Shown piece by piece: positions 1 through 8,561 of a stretch of DNA of 64,000 bases (positions are counted from its first letter, which is position 1; every line of letters begins with the position of its first letter). The position numbers and the translations under genes were made by a program. The stretch comes from Agromyces sp. CF514 (lineage in GTDB: Bacteria > Actinomycetota > Actinomycetes > Actinomycetales > Microbacteriaceae): positions 682,001-746,000 of the forward strand of contig NZ_FOZD01000002.1 of the NCBI RefSeq assembly GCF_900113185.1. The letters are read 5' to 3'. The notes beneath the pieces are model-generated. The model saw nothing but the letters and a program-made list of their open reading frames with translations, was not told where the DNA came from and did not search any database.

Positions 1-226
1 GCCTCGCCTCGTCGGTGTTCCACTCGCTCGTGAGCAGGCCCTGCTTCTCGAGGCGGCGGAGCAGTGGGTAGAGCGTGTTGGCGTCGACGAGGATGCCGAG
101 GCCGTTCAGCGACTCGAGCAGGGCGTACCCGTAGTCGGGCGTGCGCAGCCGCACGAGGCAGGCGAGCACGACGGTGCCGCGGCGCAGCTCCTGCAGGTGC
201 GCGTTGGTCGTCTCTTCGGTGTCCAT
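1..226 (-). CDS. PadR-family transcriptional regulator, N-terminal part (runs off the window)
   Basis: The visible 75 residues begin MDTEETTNAHLQELRRGTVV and continue with the PadR winged-helix pattern: GYALLESLNGLGI, then NTLYPLLRRLEKQGLL, which is the recognition helix and wing region of PadR proteins. The gene reads leftward and its C-terminal dimerisation part lies outside the window. The start at 226 is preceded by TATCGT and a 7-base gap with no Shine-Dalgarno sequence, so the mRNA is probably leaderless. PadR proteins usually repress their own gene and a neighbouring transporter or detoxification gene. The inverted repeats at 227-254 overlap this promoter and suit autoregulation. The target genes are not visible. 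Confidence 0.85.
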   Translation of the reverse strand, partial: MDTEETTNAHLQELRRGTVVLACLVRLRTPDYGYALLESLNGLGILVDANTLYPLLRRLEKQGLLTSEWNTDEAR

Positions 227-254
227 GTGTCACACGATACTGTGTGTCGCACAC
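227..254 (-). promoter_or_regulatory. Leaderless promoter of the padR gene with two inverted repeats
   Basis: On the minus strand TATCGT (234-239) lies 7 bases before the ATG. It is flanked by GTGTCACAC (227-235, arms GTGT/ACAC) and GTGTGTCGCACAC (242-254, arms GTGTG/CACAC). Repeats overlapping the -10 box and the transcript start suit a repressor site, probably for PadR itself. The link to PadR is inferred from position. Confidence 0.55.
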
Positions 255-264
255 TATTGCAATG

Positions 265-280
265 GTCACTTCATAGTGAC
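265..280. other. Inverted repeat GTCACT-TCAT-AGTGAC
   Basis: A perfect 6-base inverted repeat with a 4-base loop lies between the padR promoter and the stop codon of the regulator at 301. It could be a weak terminator for that gene or a further operator for padR. No T-tract follows it. Confidence 0.35.
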
Positions 281-300
281 GGATGCTGCGGCGCGGCCGC

Positions 301-1743
301 CTACTGGCCGGCGTGCGCCTCGAGGAACGCGTACACCTCGGCGTCGTCGACGCCCGGGAACGTGCCGGAGGGCAGCGGCGAGAGCACGTGCGCGTGCAGG
401 CGGGCGCTCGGCCAGGCGCGCCCCGCCCAGCGCTCGGCCAGGCCGGCCGGCGCCCGGCGGCAGCACGCCTCGTCGGGGCACGTCGAGACCGCGCGCAGGG
501 TGGTCTCGCGCCCGCGGAACCACTTGGCCTGCGCGAACGGCACGCCGACCGAGATCGAGAACTCCGCGGCATCCGTTCGACCGGTCTGGGTGGCGCACCA
601 GAAGGTGCCTGCGGGCGTGTCGGTGTACTGGTAGTTCTCGGTCGTGCGATTCGTGTGCTCGAACGCGGTGCGCGCGCTCCACTTCTTGCAGACCCACTGA
701 CCCTCGATCGAGCCGGTCACGTCGGTCGGCAGCGGCAGCCCGTCGTTCTCGTAGCCCTTGAGCAGCGCGCCGTCGCCGGCCACGCGCAGGAAGTGCACGG
801 TCATGTCGAGGTAGGTCGTGCCGAGGTTCGTGAAGCGCAGCGCCGCGGCCTCGTGCGTCACGCCGAACGCGTCGCGGAAGTCCTCGATGGCGAGTCGCTT
901 CTCCTTCTTGGCCTGCTGCAGGAACGCGACGGAGGCATCGCGCGGCATCAGGCAGGCGGCGGCGAAGTAGTTGATCTCGAGTCGCTGCCAGAGGAACTCG
1001 TCGTAGCTCGCGGGCGGCTGGTGGCCGAGCAGGCGGTGCGCCATGGCCTGCAGCGCCATCGAACGCAGGCCGTGCCCGCCCGGGATCGACGCGGGCGGCA
1101 AGTAGATGCGTCCGTTCGCGAGGTCGGTGATCGACCGGGTCGAGTCGGGCAGGTCGTTGACGTAGATGAGCTGGAACCCGAGGCGCTCGGCCATGACGCT
1201 CACCTCGCGGTGGGTCACGGCGCCCGTGCGATGACCCGCTGCGCGCACCTGCTCCTCTGCGAGCTGCTCGATCTCGGGCAGGTGGTTGTCGCGTTCGCGC
1301 ATGCGTTCGCGCAGGTGCGTGTTGGCCCGGCGCGCCTCCTCGGGCGTCGCGATGGCCTGGCTGGCCCGGCGCTGCAGCTCGCGGTGCAACCCGACGATCG
1401 CCTCGAGGGTGTCGTCGCCGATGCCGCGTCCGGCGCGGATGGGCGGCAGCCCGAGGCTCGCGTACAGCGGGCTCGCCTGGGCGCGCCCGAGCTCGAGCTC
1501 GAGCGCCGCACGCGGGCTCGGCGCCTCGCGGGAGAGCAGGTCTTCGAGCCCGATGCCGAACGCCGAGGCGAGCGCGTCGAGTGTCGAGAGCTTCGGCTCG
1601 CGCTTGCCGTTCTCGATGAGCGAGAGCTGCGAGCCGGCGAGTCCGACCGCCTCGCCGGCCTGGTCGAGGGTCATGCCGCGCTCGCCGCGGAAATGGCGGA
1701 TGCGCTGGCCGAGCGTCGCGAGATCGGTGCTTCCGGTCTTCAT
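301..1743 (-). CDS. RamB/ScfR-type XRE-family transcriptional regulator (480 aa)
   Basis: An N-terminal XRE helix-turn-helix (about residues 11-60, including [19 protein letters not shown]) is followed by a long region with the IrrE/ImmA-like stretch ([16 protein letters not shown]) and a C-terminal domain with several Cys (CPDEACC). This layout and length match actinobacterial regulators of short-chain fatty acyl/acetate metabolism, of which RamB of Corynebacterium glutamicum is the studied case. Its position divergent from pckG makes control of gluconeogenesis the likely role. The start at 1743 is supported by TAGTCT (1750-1755, minus strand) 6 bases upstream, a leaderless arrangement. The ligand cannot be deduced. 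Confidence 0.85.
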   Translation of the reverse strand: MKTGSTDLATLGQRIRHFRGERGMTLDQAGEAVGLAGSQLSLIENGKREPKLSTLDALASAFGIGLEDLLSREAPSPRAALELELGRAQASPLYASLGLPPIRAGRGIGDDTLEAIVGLHRELQRRASQAIATPEEARRANTHLRERMRERDNHLPEIEQLAEEQVRAAGHRTGAVTHREVSVMAERLGFQLIYVNDLPDSTRSITDLANGRIYLPPASIPGGHGLRSMALQAMAHRLLGHQPPASYDEFLWQRLEINYFAAACLMPRDASVAFLQQAKKEKRLAIEDFRDAFGVTHEAAALRFTNLGTTYLDMTVHFLRVAGDGALLKGYENDGLPLPTDVTGSIEGQWVCKKWSARTAFEHTNRTTENYQYTDTPAGTFWCATQTGRTDAAEFSISVGVPFAQAKWFRGRETTLRAVSTCPDEACCRRAPAGLAERWAGRAWPSARLHAHVLSPLPSGTFPGVDDAEVYAFLEAHAGQ

Positions 1744-1746
1744 GGC

Positions 1747-1777
1747 TTAAGACTATCGAAAGAACACACATTCTTAA
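1747..1777. promoter_or_regulatory. Nested inverted repeat between the RamB-like gene and pckG
   Basis: TTAAG (1747-1751) pairs with CTTAA (1773-1777), and inside it AAGAA (1760-1764) and TTCTT (1771-1775) flank CACACA. The element covers the -10 box of the regulator gene (TAGTCT, 1750-1755, minus strand). It is a plausible autoregulatory site that could also act on pckG about 100 bases away. The RamB consensus known from corynebacteria is not obvious here. Confidence 0.4.
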
Positions 1778-1881
1778 CACGGGAAATGGTCACTCGGATG
1801 CCGCAATCCGCCGCATTCTGGAAACACGAACCGATTCCGGGGCCGCTGCGAGGCGGAACCGGCACCACAGAAGGGACGACG

Positions 1882-3750
1882 ATGACCATCTCCGAGTTCA
1901 CGCCCGGCACCGAGGCATCCGTCGAAGCATCGGCCCCCGTGCCGCACGGCACCACCGACCACGACCTGCGCGCCTGGGTCGCCGAGATCGCCGCGCTGAC
2001 CAAGCCCGACGAGATCGTCTGGTGCGACGGCTCGAAGCACGAGGCGGACCTGCTGACGAAGCAGCTCGTGGCCGAGGGCAAGCTCATCAAGCTGAACCCC
2101 GAGTGGCGTCCCAACAGCTATCTCGCACGCACCGACCCGCGCGACGTCGCCCGGGTCGAGGATCGTACGTTCATCTGCTCGACCTACGAGGAGGACGCCG
2201 GCCCCACGAACAACTGGCGCGACCCCAAGGCCATGCGCGGCGAGCTCGACGACGTCTTCGACGGCTCGATGAAGGGCCGCACGATGTACGTCGTGCCGTT
2301 CTCGATGGGTCCGCTGGGCGGCCCCATCAGCCAGCTCGGCGTCGAGATCACCGACTCGCCCTACGTCGTGCTCTCGATGGGCATCATGACGCGCATGGGC
2401 GAGCAGGTCTACCGCCTCATCGAGGCGGGCGAGCCGTGGGTGCGCACCGTGCACTCGGTCGGCCACCCGCTCGTCGACGGCGTGGGCCACCGCGTCGCCG
2501 AGGCCGAATGGCCCTGCAACGAGACGAAGTACATCGTGCAGTTCCCGGATTCGCGTGAGATCTGGTCGTACGGCTCGGGCTACGGCGGCAACGCGCTGCT
2601 CGCGAAGAAGTGCTTCGCGCTGCGCATCGCGAGCGTGATGGCGCGCGACGAGGGCTGGCTCGCCGAGCACATGCTGCTCATCAAGATCACCTCGCCCGAG
2701 GGCGGCGTCTACCACGTGGCGGCGGCGTTCCCGTCGGCGTGCGGCAAGACGAACCTCGCGATGCTGCAGCCCACGATCCCCGGCTGGAAGGTCGAGACGA
2801 TCGGCGACGACATCGCCTGGATGCGGCCCGGAGCCGACGGCCGCCTGTACGCGATCAACCCCGAGGCCGGCTTCTTCGGCGTCGCGCCCGGCACGGGTGC
2901 GTCGACGAACCCGACCGCGGTCGACACGCTCTGGGGCAACACGATCTTCACGAACGTCGCGCTCCGCCCCGACGGCGACGTCTGGTGGGAGGGCCTGACC
3001 GACGAGGTGCCCGCCGAGCTCACCGACTGGGAGGGCAACCCGTGGACCCCGGCCTCCGGCCGGCCCGCGGCGCACCCGAACTCGCGCTTCACGGTGGCCG
3101 CGCAGCAGTGCCCGCAGATCGCCGACGACTGGGACGCCCACGACGGCGTGCCGATCGACGCGATCCTGTTCGGCGGACGCCGCGCGACCAACGTGCCGCT
3201 CGTGGCCGAGGCCCGCTCGTGGAAGCACGGCGTGTTCATGGGCGCGACCATCTCAAGCGAGAAGACCGCGGCCGCCGAGGGCACCGTCGGCGAGCTGCGC
3301 CGCGACCCGTTCGCGATGCTGCCGTTCTGCGGCTACAACATGGCCGACTACTGGAGCCACTGGGTCAAGATGGGCCGCACGCTCGGCACGAACGCGCCGC
3401 GCATCTTCCAGGTCAACTGGTTCCGCAAGGGCGCCGACGGCGACTTCCTCTGGCCCGGGTTCGGCGAGAACGCCCGCGTGCTCGAGTGGATCGTCGGGCG
3501 CCTCGAGGGCAAGGCCGACGTGCAGGAGACGCCGATCGGCCTGCTCCCGGCATCCGACGCCCTGAACCTCGACGGCCTCGAGATCGAGGATGCCGCGCTC
3601 GAGCAGCTCTTCGACGTGGACCGCGACTCCTGGCTCGCCGAATGCGCACTGACCGAGGAGTACTTCGAGCAGTTCGGCGATCGCGTGCCGGCGGCCCTCC
3701 GCGCCGAGCTCGCGAGCCTGCGCTACCACCTGGAACACCAGGGCGCGTAG
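1882..3750 (+). CDS. pckG: Phosphoenolpyruvate carboxykinase (GTP)
   Basis: The 622-residue enzyme interconverts oxaloacetate + GTP and phosphoenolpyruvate + GDP + CO2, the entry step of gluconeogenesis from TCA intermediates. The GTP-type signature [12 protein letters not shown] is at about 283-294, with the reactive Cys at 287 and the P-loop Lys at 289. IGDDIAW with metal-binding Asp309/Asp310 follows. The length equals the usual GTP-dependent family (about 610 aa) and not the shorter ATP-dependent enzymes. ATG 1882 is preceded by AGAAGGGACGACG, a good ribosome binding site; the open frame extends far upstream but that part is antisense to the regulator. The divergent RamB-like gene is the likely regulator. 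Confidence 0.97.
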   Translation: MTISEFTPGTEASVEASAPVPHGTTDHDLRAWVAEIAALTKPDEIVWCDGSKHEADLLTKQLVAEGKLIKLNPEWRPNSYLARTDPRDVARVEDRTFICSTYEEDAGPTNNWRDPKAMRGELDDVFDGSMKGRTMYVVPFSMGPLGGPISQLGVEITDSPYVVLSMGIMTRMGEQVYRLIEAGEPWVRTVHSVGHPLVDGVGHRVAEAEWPCNETKYIVQFPDSREIWSYGSGYGGNALLAKKCFALRIASVMARDEGWLAEHMLLIKITSPEGGVYHVAAAFPSACGKTNLAMLQPTIPGWKVETIGDDIAWMRPGADGRLYAINPEAGFFGVAPGTGASTNPTAVDTLWGNTIFTNVALRPDGDVWWEGLTDEVPAELTDWEGNPWTPASGRPAAHPNSRFTVAAQQCPQIADDWDAHDGVPIDAILFGGRRATNVPLVAEARSWKHGVFMGATISSEKTAAAEGTVGELRRDPFAMLPFCGYNMADYWSHWVKMGRTLGTNAPRIFQVNWFRKGADGDFLWPGFGENARVLEWIVGRLEGKADVQETPIGLLPASDALNLDGLEIEDAALEQLFDVDRDSWLAECALTEEYFEQFGDRVPAALRAELASLRYHLEHQGA

Positions 3751-3761
3751 CGCACCGCACT

Positions 3762-3795
3762 CGACGACGCGCCCAGGGGGACGGGCGCGTCGTCG
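3762..3795 (+). terminator. Terminator hairpin after pckG
   Basis: GACGACGCGCCC (3763-3774) and GGGCGCGTCGTC (3783-3794) form a perfect 12-base stem, 13 with the flanking C-G pair, around an 8-base loop. It begins 12 bases after the pckG stop. It has no U-tract, as is common in high-GC Actinobacteria. Confidence 0.75.
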
Positions 3796-3800
3796 GGTGC

Positions 3801-3864
3801 GAAGAGCGGATGCCGCGGGCCGGCGTGCACGGGAAGGTGCGCCGGCCTGCGGCATCCGCTCTTC
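3801..3864. terminator. Long palindrome with the GGATGCC decamer, second hairpin after pckG
   Basis: A 64-base inverted repeat: GAAGAGCGGATGCCGC pairs with GCGGCATCCGCTCTTC at the outside, and GGCCGGCG with CGCCGGCC further in, giving a stem near 25 bases with one mismatch. It directly follows the first terminator. It belongs to the CGGATGCCGC family that recurs through the window. Confidence 0.65.
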
Positions 3865-3988
3865 ATGTCTGCGGGTGCCGTCTGCGGCGTTCGGCGCGCG
3901 GCCTGCGTTGTTCGGCGTTCGGCGCGCGGGCGTGCGGGCGTGCGCCGCGGGATCGGCACGTCGCGCCCCGGCTTCGCGTCCGCGCCGC

Positions 3989-3994
3989 TAGCGT
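3989..3994 (+). promoter_or_regulatory. -10 box TAGCGT before the DUF1622 gene
   Basis: TAGCGT fits the actinobacterial TAnnnT -10 pattern and lies 18 bases before the ATG at 4013, leaving room for the GAGGGGG ribosome binding site. No convincing -35 element is seen. Confidence 0.4.
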
Positions 3995-4012
3995 GTGGCG
4001 CGAGGGGGCGAC

Positions 4013-4429
4013 ATGGGCGAGTTCGCATTCGGCAGGTTCATCGAATCGGTCGGCGAGGTCATCGACGTGCTCGGCGTCGTCGCCATCGTGGTCGGCGTGC
4101 TCTACGCGAGCGTGGACGCGGCGTTCCGCGGGCTCCGGCGGCGCAGCCCCGTCTACACGCGGTTCCGGCGCGTGCTCGGGCGGGCGATCCTGCTCGGCCT
4201 CGAGCTGCTCGTCGCGGCGGACATCATCAAGACCGTGGCCGTCACGCCGACGCTCGAGTCGGTCGGCGTGCTGGCGATCATCGTGCTGATCAGGACGTTC
4301 CTCAGCTGGTCGCTCGAACTCGAGATCTCGGGACGGTGGCCGTGGCAGAAGCGCGCCGGTGCCGGCGAGGCCGAGCCCGGTGATTCGGACCCCGCCGAGG
4401 CGGCCGGGGCGCGCCCGACCACCGCCTGA
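4013..4429 (+). CDS. DUF1622 family membrane protein (138 aa)
   Basis: Three hydrophobic segments are visible: VIDVLGVVAIVVGVLYASV, the stretch AILLGLELLVAADIIKTVAV, and VGVLAIIVLIRTFLSWSLEL. The LELLVAADII...LIRTFLSWSLELEI core is what I know from DUF1622 proteins, whose function is unknown. The C-terminal 30 residues are Ala/Pro/Glu-rich and probably cytoplasmic and disordered. ATG 4013 follows CGAGGGGGCGAC, a clear ribosome binding site; an upstream in-frame GTG at 3995 would include the binding site and is rejected. The gene stands alone between terminators. Confidence 0.8.
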   Translation: MGEFAFGRFIESVGEVIDVLGVVAIVVGVLYASVDAAFRGLRRRSPVYTRFRRVLGRAILLGLELLVAADIIKTVAVTPTLESVGVLAIIVLIRTFLSWSLELEISGRWPWQKRAGAGEAEPGDSDPAEAAGARPTTA

Positions 4430-4464
4430 GCGGCGGCGACGCCCGCGCGGGCCATCTGCGCGGA

Positions 4465-4544
4465 CGCAACTCCGGATCCCGGGCCCGTCTCGCGGCGTGT
4501 CGCCGTTCGTCGGCGGCGCGTCGTGCTGGCCGCCCGGAGTTGCG
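4465..4544. repeat. Inverted repeat pair CGCAACTCCGG / CCGGAGTTGCG
   Basis: Perfect 11-base arms at 4465-4475 and 4534-4544 are separated by 58 bases, with further small hairpins between them. The element sits between two convergent genes and may be part of the shared termination region. Confidence 0.4.
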
Positions 4545-4602
4545 CACGCTCGGGATCCGCGACGAGCGGCCGGCGACGTGCGCGGCCGGGGCGGCGGGGA
4601 GA

Positions 4603-4665
4603 CGCCGATCGGTCGCGATCTGCCGCTTCTCCGGGTCTGAAGCGGCAGATCGTGACCGATCGGCG
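4603..4665. terminator. Bidirectional terminator, 26-base stem
   Basis: The arms 4603-4628 and 4640-4665 (CGCCGATCGGTCGCGATCTG and its complement) pair over 26 bases with one mismatch around an 11-base loop. It lies between the stop of the DUF1622 gene (4429) and the stop of the leftward gene at 4710, so it can end transcripts from both sides. Confidence 0.7.
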
Positions 4666-4709
4666 AATGGCCGACGCCGTGGCGTGGCGTGGCGTGGCGC
4701 GGCGGGGCG

Positions 4710-5534
4710 TCAGTCGAGGTGCCCGAGCACGCGCAGCAGCGCGGTGGGCGCGTAGCGGTACTCGACGGTGCCGGTCGCGCCGGGCTCGACCGGGCCGATC
4801 CACGTGCTCGTGCCCTCGTGCACGCGCACCCAGCCGTTCTCGAAGAGCAGCTCGGTGCCGATGACGAAGGCGAGCGCGGGCGTCTCGCCCTGGCGCACGG
4901 CGATGGAGCCCTCGAACACGTGCGATGCCGAGGCGTCCTGGTCGGCCTTGCACGTCACGCCGACGAGCGGGCGCACGATGGGCGTCTGGAACCCGGGGGT
5001 CTCGAACGGGCTGGCCTTCGCGGCATCTGCGACGACGCCGAAGTTCACGCTCGTCGACACGAGGCCGAGGTCGGCCTGCCCGTCGAGCACGAGGCGGCTC
5101 GAGACGCGGAACCGGTAGAACAGTCGACCCGACTCGCGCGCAGGCGGCAGCACGGCGATGCTCGCCCAGTTGCGCGACCAGGCGAGGGCGCCTTCGCCGC
5201 GGTTGGGCGGGTCATAGAGCGAGGCGGTCAGCCGCACGGCGCCGTCGGGGGCCGAGGGCGAGGACCGCAGCGCCGAGGCCCCGGCGAGGCCGGTCGGCGC
5301 GACGTCGCGCACGGGGGTGAACGCGGGCAGCCGCTGCGGCTGCCACGTGCGCAGCCAGGCCTGCAGGCTGGACTGCACGCGGTCGAACGAATCGCCGTGT
5401 CCGCGCCGGGCGGTGCTCTCGTCGGCGACGGCGTTCGGCAGGTCCTCGATGAGGTCGACGGGCAGCCGGTCGAGGCTCGTCGCGGCGCGTGCGTCGCGGA
5501 CGTCGCGCAGGTCGGTCACGGGGGCGATGCTCAT
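4710..5534 (-). CDS. Unrecognised 274-residue protein, probably beta-rich
   Basis: I do not recognise the family. The protein starts MSIAPVTDLRDVRDARAATS, has an N-terminal region with helical charged stretches (RLPVDLIEDLPNAV, FDRVQSSLQAWLRTWQPQRL) and a C-terminal two thirds with alternating hydrophobic pattern typical of beta-sandwich folds (GRLFYRFRVSSRLVL, TGTVEYRYAPTALL). There is no signal peptide or membrane segment, and one Cys. ATG 5534 is chosen over the longer frame because GAAGGAACCCCATC precedes it. It is a single gene with its own 170-base upstream region. A secreted or structural role cannot be argued from the sequence. Confidence 0.7.
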   Translation of the reverse strand: MSIAPVTDLRDVRDARAATSLDRLPVDLIEDLPNAVADESTARRGHGDSFDRVQSSLQAWLRTWQPQRLPAFTPVRDVAPTGLAGASALRSSPSAPDGAVRLTASLYDPPNRGEGALAWSRNWASIAVLPPARESGRLFYRFRVSSRLVLDGQADLGLVSTSVNFGVVADAAKASPFETPGFQTPIVRPLVGVTCKADQDASASHVFEGSIAVRQGETPALAFVIGTELLFENGWVRVHEGTSTWIGPVEPGATGTVEYRYAPTALLRVLGHLD

Positions 5535-5613
5535 GATGGGGTTCCTTCGGTGCGGATGTCGCTGGCATCCGGACTTCGGACGCAGAACCACACGCTACGA
5601 ACGCGCGGCTCGA

Positions 5614-5662
5614 CCTCCATCCGAGCAGACCCTGAGGTTTGCTCGGGTCAGCCCCGAGATTC
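5614..5662. other. Two small hairpins in the region between 5534 and 5708
   Basis: GAGCAGACC-CTGA-GGTTTGCTC (9-base arms, one mismatch) is followed by CTCGGG-TCAGC-CCCGAG. Slightly downstream the 11-mer CCCGTCGATCA occurs twice (5683-5693 and 5700-5710), the second copy overlapping the stop of the GNAT gene. The hairpins lie where a terminator for the leftward GNAT gene would be expected. Confidence 0.4.
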
Positions 5663-5707
5663 CGTCGCGCCCTACCGCCCTACCCGTCGATCAGCTCTGC
5701 CCGTCGA

Positions 5708-6178
5708 TCAACCGGGGACCTTCGCCAGGTAGACCAGTTCCACGCCGGGATGCAGCTCGACCCGACGAGTTCGGCGGTAGCCCTCCCGCTCGTAGAGCCG
5801 GAGGTTCGCCTCGCTGAGGTGCCCGGTGAACAGCTCGAAGCGCTCGGCTCCGCTCGCCAGTTCGGCGCTGCGGAGCAGGGCCGTGCCGATGCCGCGGCCC
5901 TGCAGATCGGGCGCGACGACGAGCCGGCCGATGCGGGCCACCCCGCCGTCGAGCGTCCAGCGGACGGCGCCGACCAGCCGCGCGCCGAACTCGACGCCGA
6001 GTGCGGGGCCGGTATCGAGCTCCGCGCGCAGGTCGTCGAGCGTCTGCGTGAGGGCGGGCAGGAACGGGTCGCGGTAGAGCTGGGCCTCCGAGGCGTACGC
6101 GGCTCGCTGCAGGGTGAGCAGTTCGCCCGCGCGTTCGGAGGTGAGCGGCTTCGGCGTGAGGTCGTCGCGTTCGGGCAT
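5708..6178 (-). CDS. GNAT family N-acetyltransferase (156 aa)
   Basis: A single acetyltransferase domain. The acetyl-CoA binding motif A is seen as RLVVAPDLQGRGIGTALLRS and the C-terminal motif B as SEANLRLYEREGYRRTRR, the usual end of GNAT proteins. The substrate (amino group of a small molecule, peptide or antibiotic) cannot be deduced. The start is uncertain: ATG 6178 gives MPERDDLTPKPLTS, and an in-frame ATG 12 bases upstream is equally possible; neither has a strong ribosome binding site. The gene lies downstream of the ABC exporter but the palindrome at 6287-6308 separates them. Confidence 0.88.
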   Translation of the reverse strand: MPERDDLTPKPLTSERAGELLTLQRAAYASEAQLYRDPFLPALTQTLDDLRAELDTGPALGVEFGARLVGAVRWTLDGGVARIGRLVVAPDLQGRGIGTALLRSAELASGAERFELFTGHLSEANLRLYEREGYRRTRRVELHPGVELVYLAKVPG

Positions 6179-6286
6179 GGAAGGCAGCATCGCAGGCGAC
6201 TGCGGCCACGCGCCAGTCGAGTGTCGATCGCGGGGCGGGCACGCACGACGCGCCTGCCGAGGGTCGCCCGAGACGACGGATGCCGC

Positions 6287-6308
6287 GGGCGCATAACGCG
6301 CGCCGCGG
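6287..6308. terminator. Palindrome CGGATGCCGCGG...CCGCGGCATCCG after the ABC exporter gene
   Basis: The arms CGGATGCCGCGG and CCGCGGCATCCG flank a short spacer beginning GCGCATAA, a 12-base stem. It starts about 20 bases downstream of the exporter stop (6333, leftward gene). It is another inverted pair of the window-wide decamer. Confidence 0.6.
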
Positions 6309-6332
6309 CATCCGCCCTGCCGAAGGGTCGGC

Positions 6333-8219
6333 TCAGACGAGCAGCTGGTGCTCGGCGAGCTCACGGTAGAGCGGCACGGTGGCGACGAGCTCGCCGTGCG
6401 TGCCCTCGCCGATGACGCGGCCGCCGTCGAGCACGACGATGCGGTCGGAGTCGACCACGGTCGAAAGTCGGTGCGCGATCACGATGAGCGTGCGGCCGGC
6501 GGAGACCTGGTCGATGGCCTCGCGCATCATGCGCTCGTTGACGCCGTCGAGCGACGAGGTCGACTCGTCGAGCAGCAGGATCGGCGGGGCCGCGAGCAGT
6601 GCCCGCGCGATGGCGAGCCGCTGGCGCTCGCCGCCCGAGAGCATGATGCCGTCGTCGCCGACGGGTGCCGAGAGGCCGCGCGCGTCGCGGTCGAGCACCG
6701 TGCCGAGGTTGACGGCGCGCAGCACGTGCTCGCACTCGTCGTCGGTCGCGTCGGGGCTTCCGAGCAGCAGGTTGTCGCGCAGGGTTCCGGCGAGCACCGG
6801 CGCGTCCTGCTCGACGTAGCCGATCTGCGCGCGCAGCTCGCCGCGGTCGAGGCCACGCAGGTCGAGGCCGCCCATGCGCACGCTGCCCACCGACGGGTCG
6901 TAGAACCGCTCGATGAGGGCGAGGATCGTCGACTTGCCTGCACCGGAGGGGCCGACGAGCGCGATGCGCTGACCGCGGGGCACGTCGAACGAGACGCCGC
7001 GCAGCACCGGCTGGCGGTCGGTGACCGACGGTTCCGCGGCGACGGAGTCGGCCGAGTCGTTCGCCGGATCGGCGGGGTCGCTGCGGGTGGCCGCGTAGGC
7101 GAAGTGCACGTCGTCGAAGCTGATGGCCGCGGCATCCGGGAGCACGCCCGCGTTGGCTTCGCCGACCATGAGGGCGAGGGGTGCGAGGTCGCGGTCGTTC
7201 GCGTCTTCGTCGGGCAGGTCGAGGATCTCCTGGATGCGGCCCAGCGCGCCGAGGGCCTGGTTGACCGAGCTGATCGCGCCGAAGAACAGGCCGAGCGGCA
7301 TGATCATCATGAACAGGAAGAGGATGAACGTCACGAGGTTCGCGACCGTGATCGAGCCGTCGGCGACGCGGTAGCCGCCGACGCCGAGCACCACGAGGAA
7401 CGACACCTGCATGGCGATGCCGGCGACGGGCACGATGAGCGCCGAGAGCTTGGCGACGTCGACGCCCATCTTCCATGCGCCCTCGGCCTCGACCTCGATG
7501 GAGCGGATCTCGCGGTCGGTCGCGCCGGCCGCCCGGATGGTGCGCACGGCGCCGATCGCACGTTCGACGGATGCCGCGACGTCGCCCACCTTCGTCTGCG
7601 CGGCCTGCGATGCGCTCCGCACGCGCTGGGAGAGCAGGGTGACGGTGACGAGCGCGATCGCGATGACGAGCACCGTGAGTCCGAGCAGCACCGGGTCGAT
7701 GATGAGCATGGCGATGAGCGCGCCGATGAACGTGACCGTGCCGCCGATGGCCTCGACGAGGCCCTGCGTGAGCACCGCCCGCAGCATCGTGGTGTCGCTG
7801 CCGACTCGCGAGACGAGGTCGCCGGTGCGGCGCGTGTCGAACTCCGAGACGGGCAGGTTCAGCAGCTTCGCGACGAGGCGCTTGCGGCTGGAGAGCACGA
7901 CGCCCTCGCCGGTGCGCTGCAGCAGGTAGTGCTGGTAGCCCGTGATCACGGCGTTCACGACGACGAGCGCGATGAGCGCCCAGACGATGGGGCCGATCAC
8001 CTCGCCCGACTCGACGACCGTGATGACCTGGCCGACGAGCAGTGGCTGGGCGAGGCTCGCGAGCGCGGCGATGATCGAGAGCACGGCGACCCAGATGAGC
8101 ACTGGCCGGTGCTCGAAGATGAACGGCAGCAATTGCTTGAACGAGGCGCGCGGGCCCTCGGTCTTGGCGGGCCTCGCGAAGGGGCTGCGGCGGGCTGGGC
8201 GGTTCTGCGTCTGGCTCAT
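6333..8219 (-). CDS. ABC exporter, fused permease and ATPase (628 aa)
   Basis: An N-terminal transmembrane domain (about 30-320, six helices, including LLPFIFEHRPVLIWVAVLSI and FILFLFMMIMPLGLFFGAI) is fused to an ATPase domain. The ATPase has Walker A GPSGAGKST (423-431), Q-loop YVEQDAP, signature LSGGERQ (527-533), Walker B ILLLDE (547-552) and the switch His583. Such half-transporters dimerise and export drugs, lipids or peptides; the substrate is unknown. A short Asp/Ala/Ser-rich insert (SDPADPANDSADSVAAEPS) precedes the ATPase core. ATG 8219 is preceded by AGGAAGAGACG. It may be co-transcribed with the small HTH gene 112 bases upstream. Confidence 0.93.
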   Translation of the reverse strand: MSQTQNRPARRSPFARPAKTEGPRASFKQLLPFIFEHRPVLIWVAVLSIIAALASLAQPLLVGQVITVVESGEVIGPIVWALIALVVVNAVITGYQHYLLQRTGEGVVLSSRKRLVAKLLNLPVSEFDTRRTGDLVSRVGSDTTMLRAVLTQGLVEAIGGTVTFIGALIAMLIIDPVLLGLTVLVIAIALVTVTLLSQRVRSASQAAQTKVGDVAASVERAIGAVRTIRAAGATDREIRSIEVEAEGAWKMGVDVAKLSALIVPVAGIAMQVSFLVVLGVGGYRVADGSITVANLVTFILFLFMMIMPLGLFFGAISSVNQALGALGRIQEILDLPDEDANDRDLAPLALMVGEANAGVLPDAAAISFDDVHFAYAATRSDPADPANDSADSVAAEPSVTDRQPVLRGVSFDVPRGQRIALVGPSGAGKSTILALIERFYDPSVGSVRMGGLDLRGLDRGELRAQIGYVEQDAPVLAGTLRDNLLLGSPDATDDECEHVLRAVNLGTVLDRDARGLSAPVGDDGIMLSGGERQRLAIARALLAAPPILLLDESTSSLDGVNERMMREAIDQVSAGRTLIVIAHRLSTVVDSDRIVVLDGGRVIGEGTHGELVATVPLYRELAEHQLLV

Positions 8220-8331
8220 CGTCTCTTCCTGGGCGCGGCGCGCGGAGCCCGTGGTCGGTCGGCCCGCGCGGATCGCCCGAACCAGCCTACGACTCCGCAC
8301 TCTGATGGTCCGCCGTATGCGCGGATCGAGC

Positions 8332-8559
8332 TCAGCTGCGACCGTACTTCTTGTGCACGGCCTGCTTGGACACCTCGAGTGCGAGCGCGATGAGCTGCCA
8401 GCTGGCTCCGGTCGCGCGGGCGCGGCGTACCGCGACGGTCTCGGCGCGGTCGAGCTCGCGGAGCACCTCGACGCGCGCGTGGTGCAGGTCGCGGAGCGCT
8501 CGGTAGGGGTCGTCGCCGTCGGCGGCGGCGATCGCGGTGCGGAGGGTGGTGTCGTCCAT
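8332..8559 (-). CDS. Small helix-turn-helix protein (75 aa), probable autoregulator
   Basis: The 75 residues form one compact domain: helical DDPYRALRDLHHARVEVLRE, then ETVAVRRARATGASWQLIAL and the recognition-helix-like ALEVSKQAVHKKYGRS. The GASWQLIALALEVSKQAVHKKYG stretch is a typical HTH in which Ser-Lys-Gln-Ala-Val-His-Lys-Lys would contact DNA. The start at 8559 lies 7 bases after TACGGT with a TTGACG -35 box 18 bases further up, and two identical inverted repeats cover this promoter, so self-repression is likely. The ABC exporter gene follows in the same direction and may be a target. The effector is unknown. Confidence 0.8.
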   Translation of the reverse strand: MDDTTLRTAIAAADGDDPYRALRDLHHARVEVLRELDRAETVAVRRARATGASWQLIALALEVSKQAVHKKYGRS

Positions 8560-8561
8560 GT

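Noticed and set aside
283..1881. Long open frame running into pckG from far upstream (1155 aa in total)
   Set aside because: The upstream 533 codons are antisense to the RamB-like regulator and have low-complexity Arg/Ala composition; pckG starts at 1882 with a good ribosome binding site.
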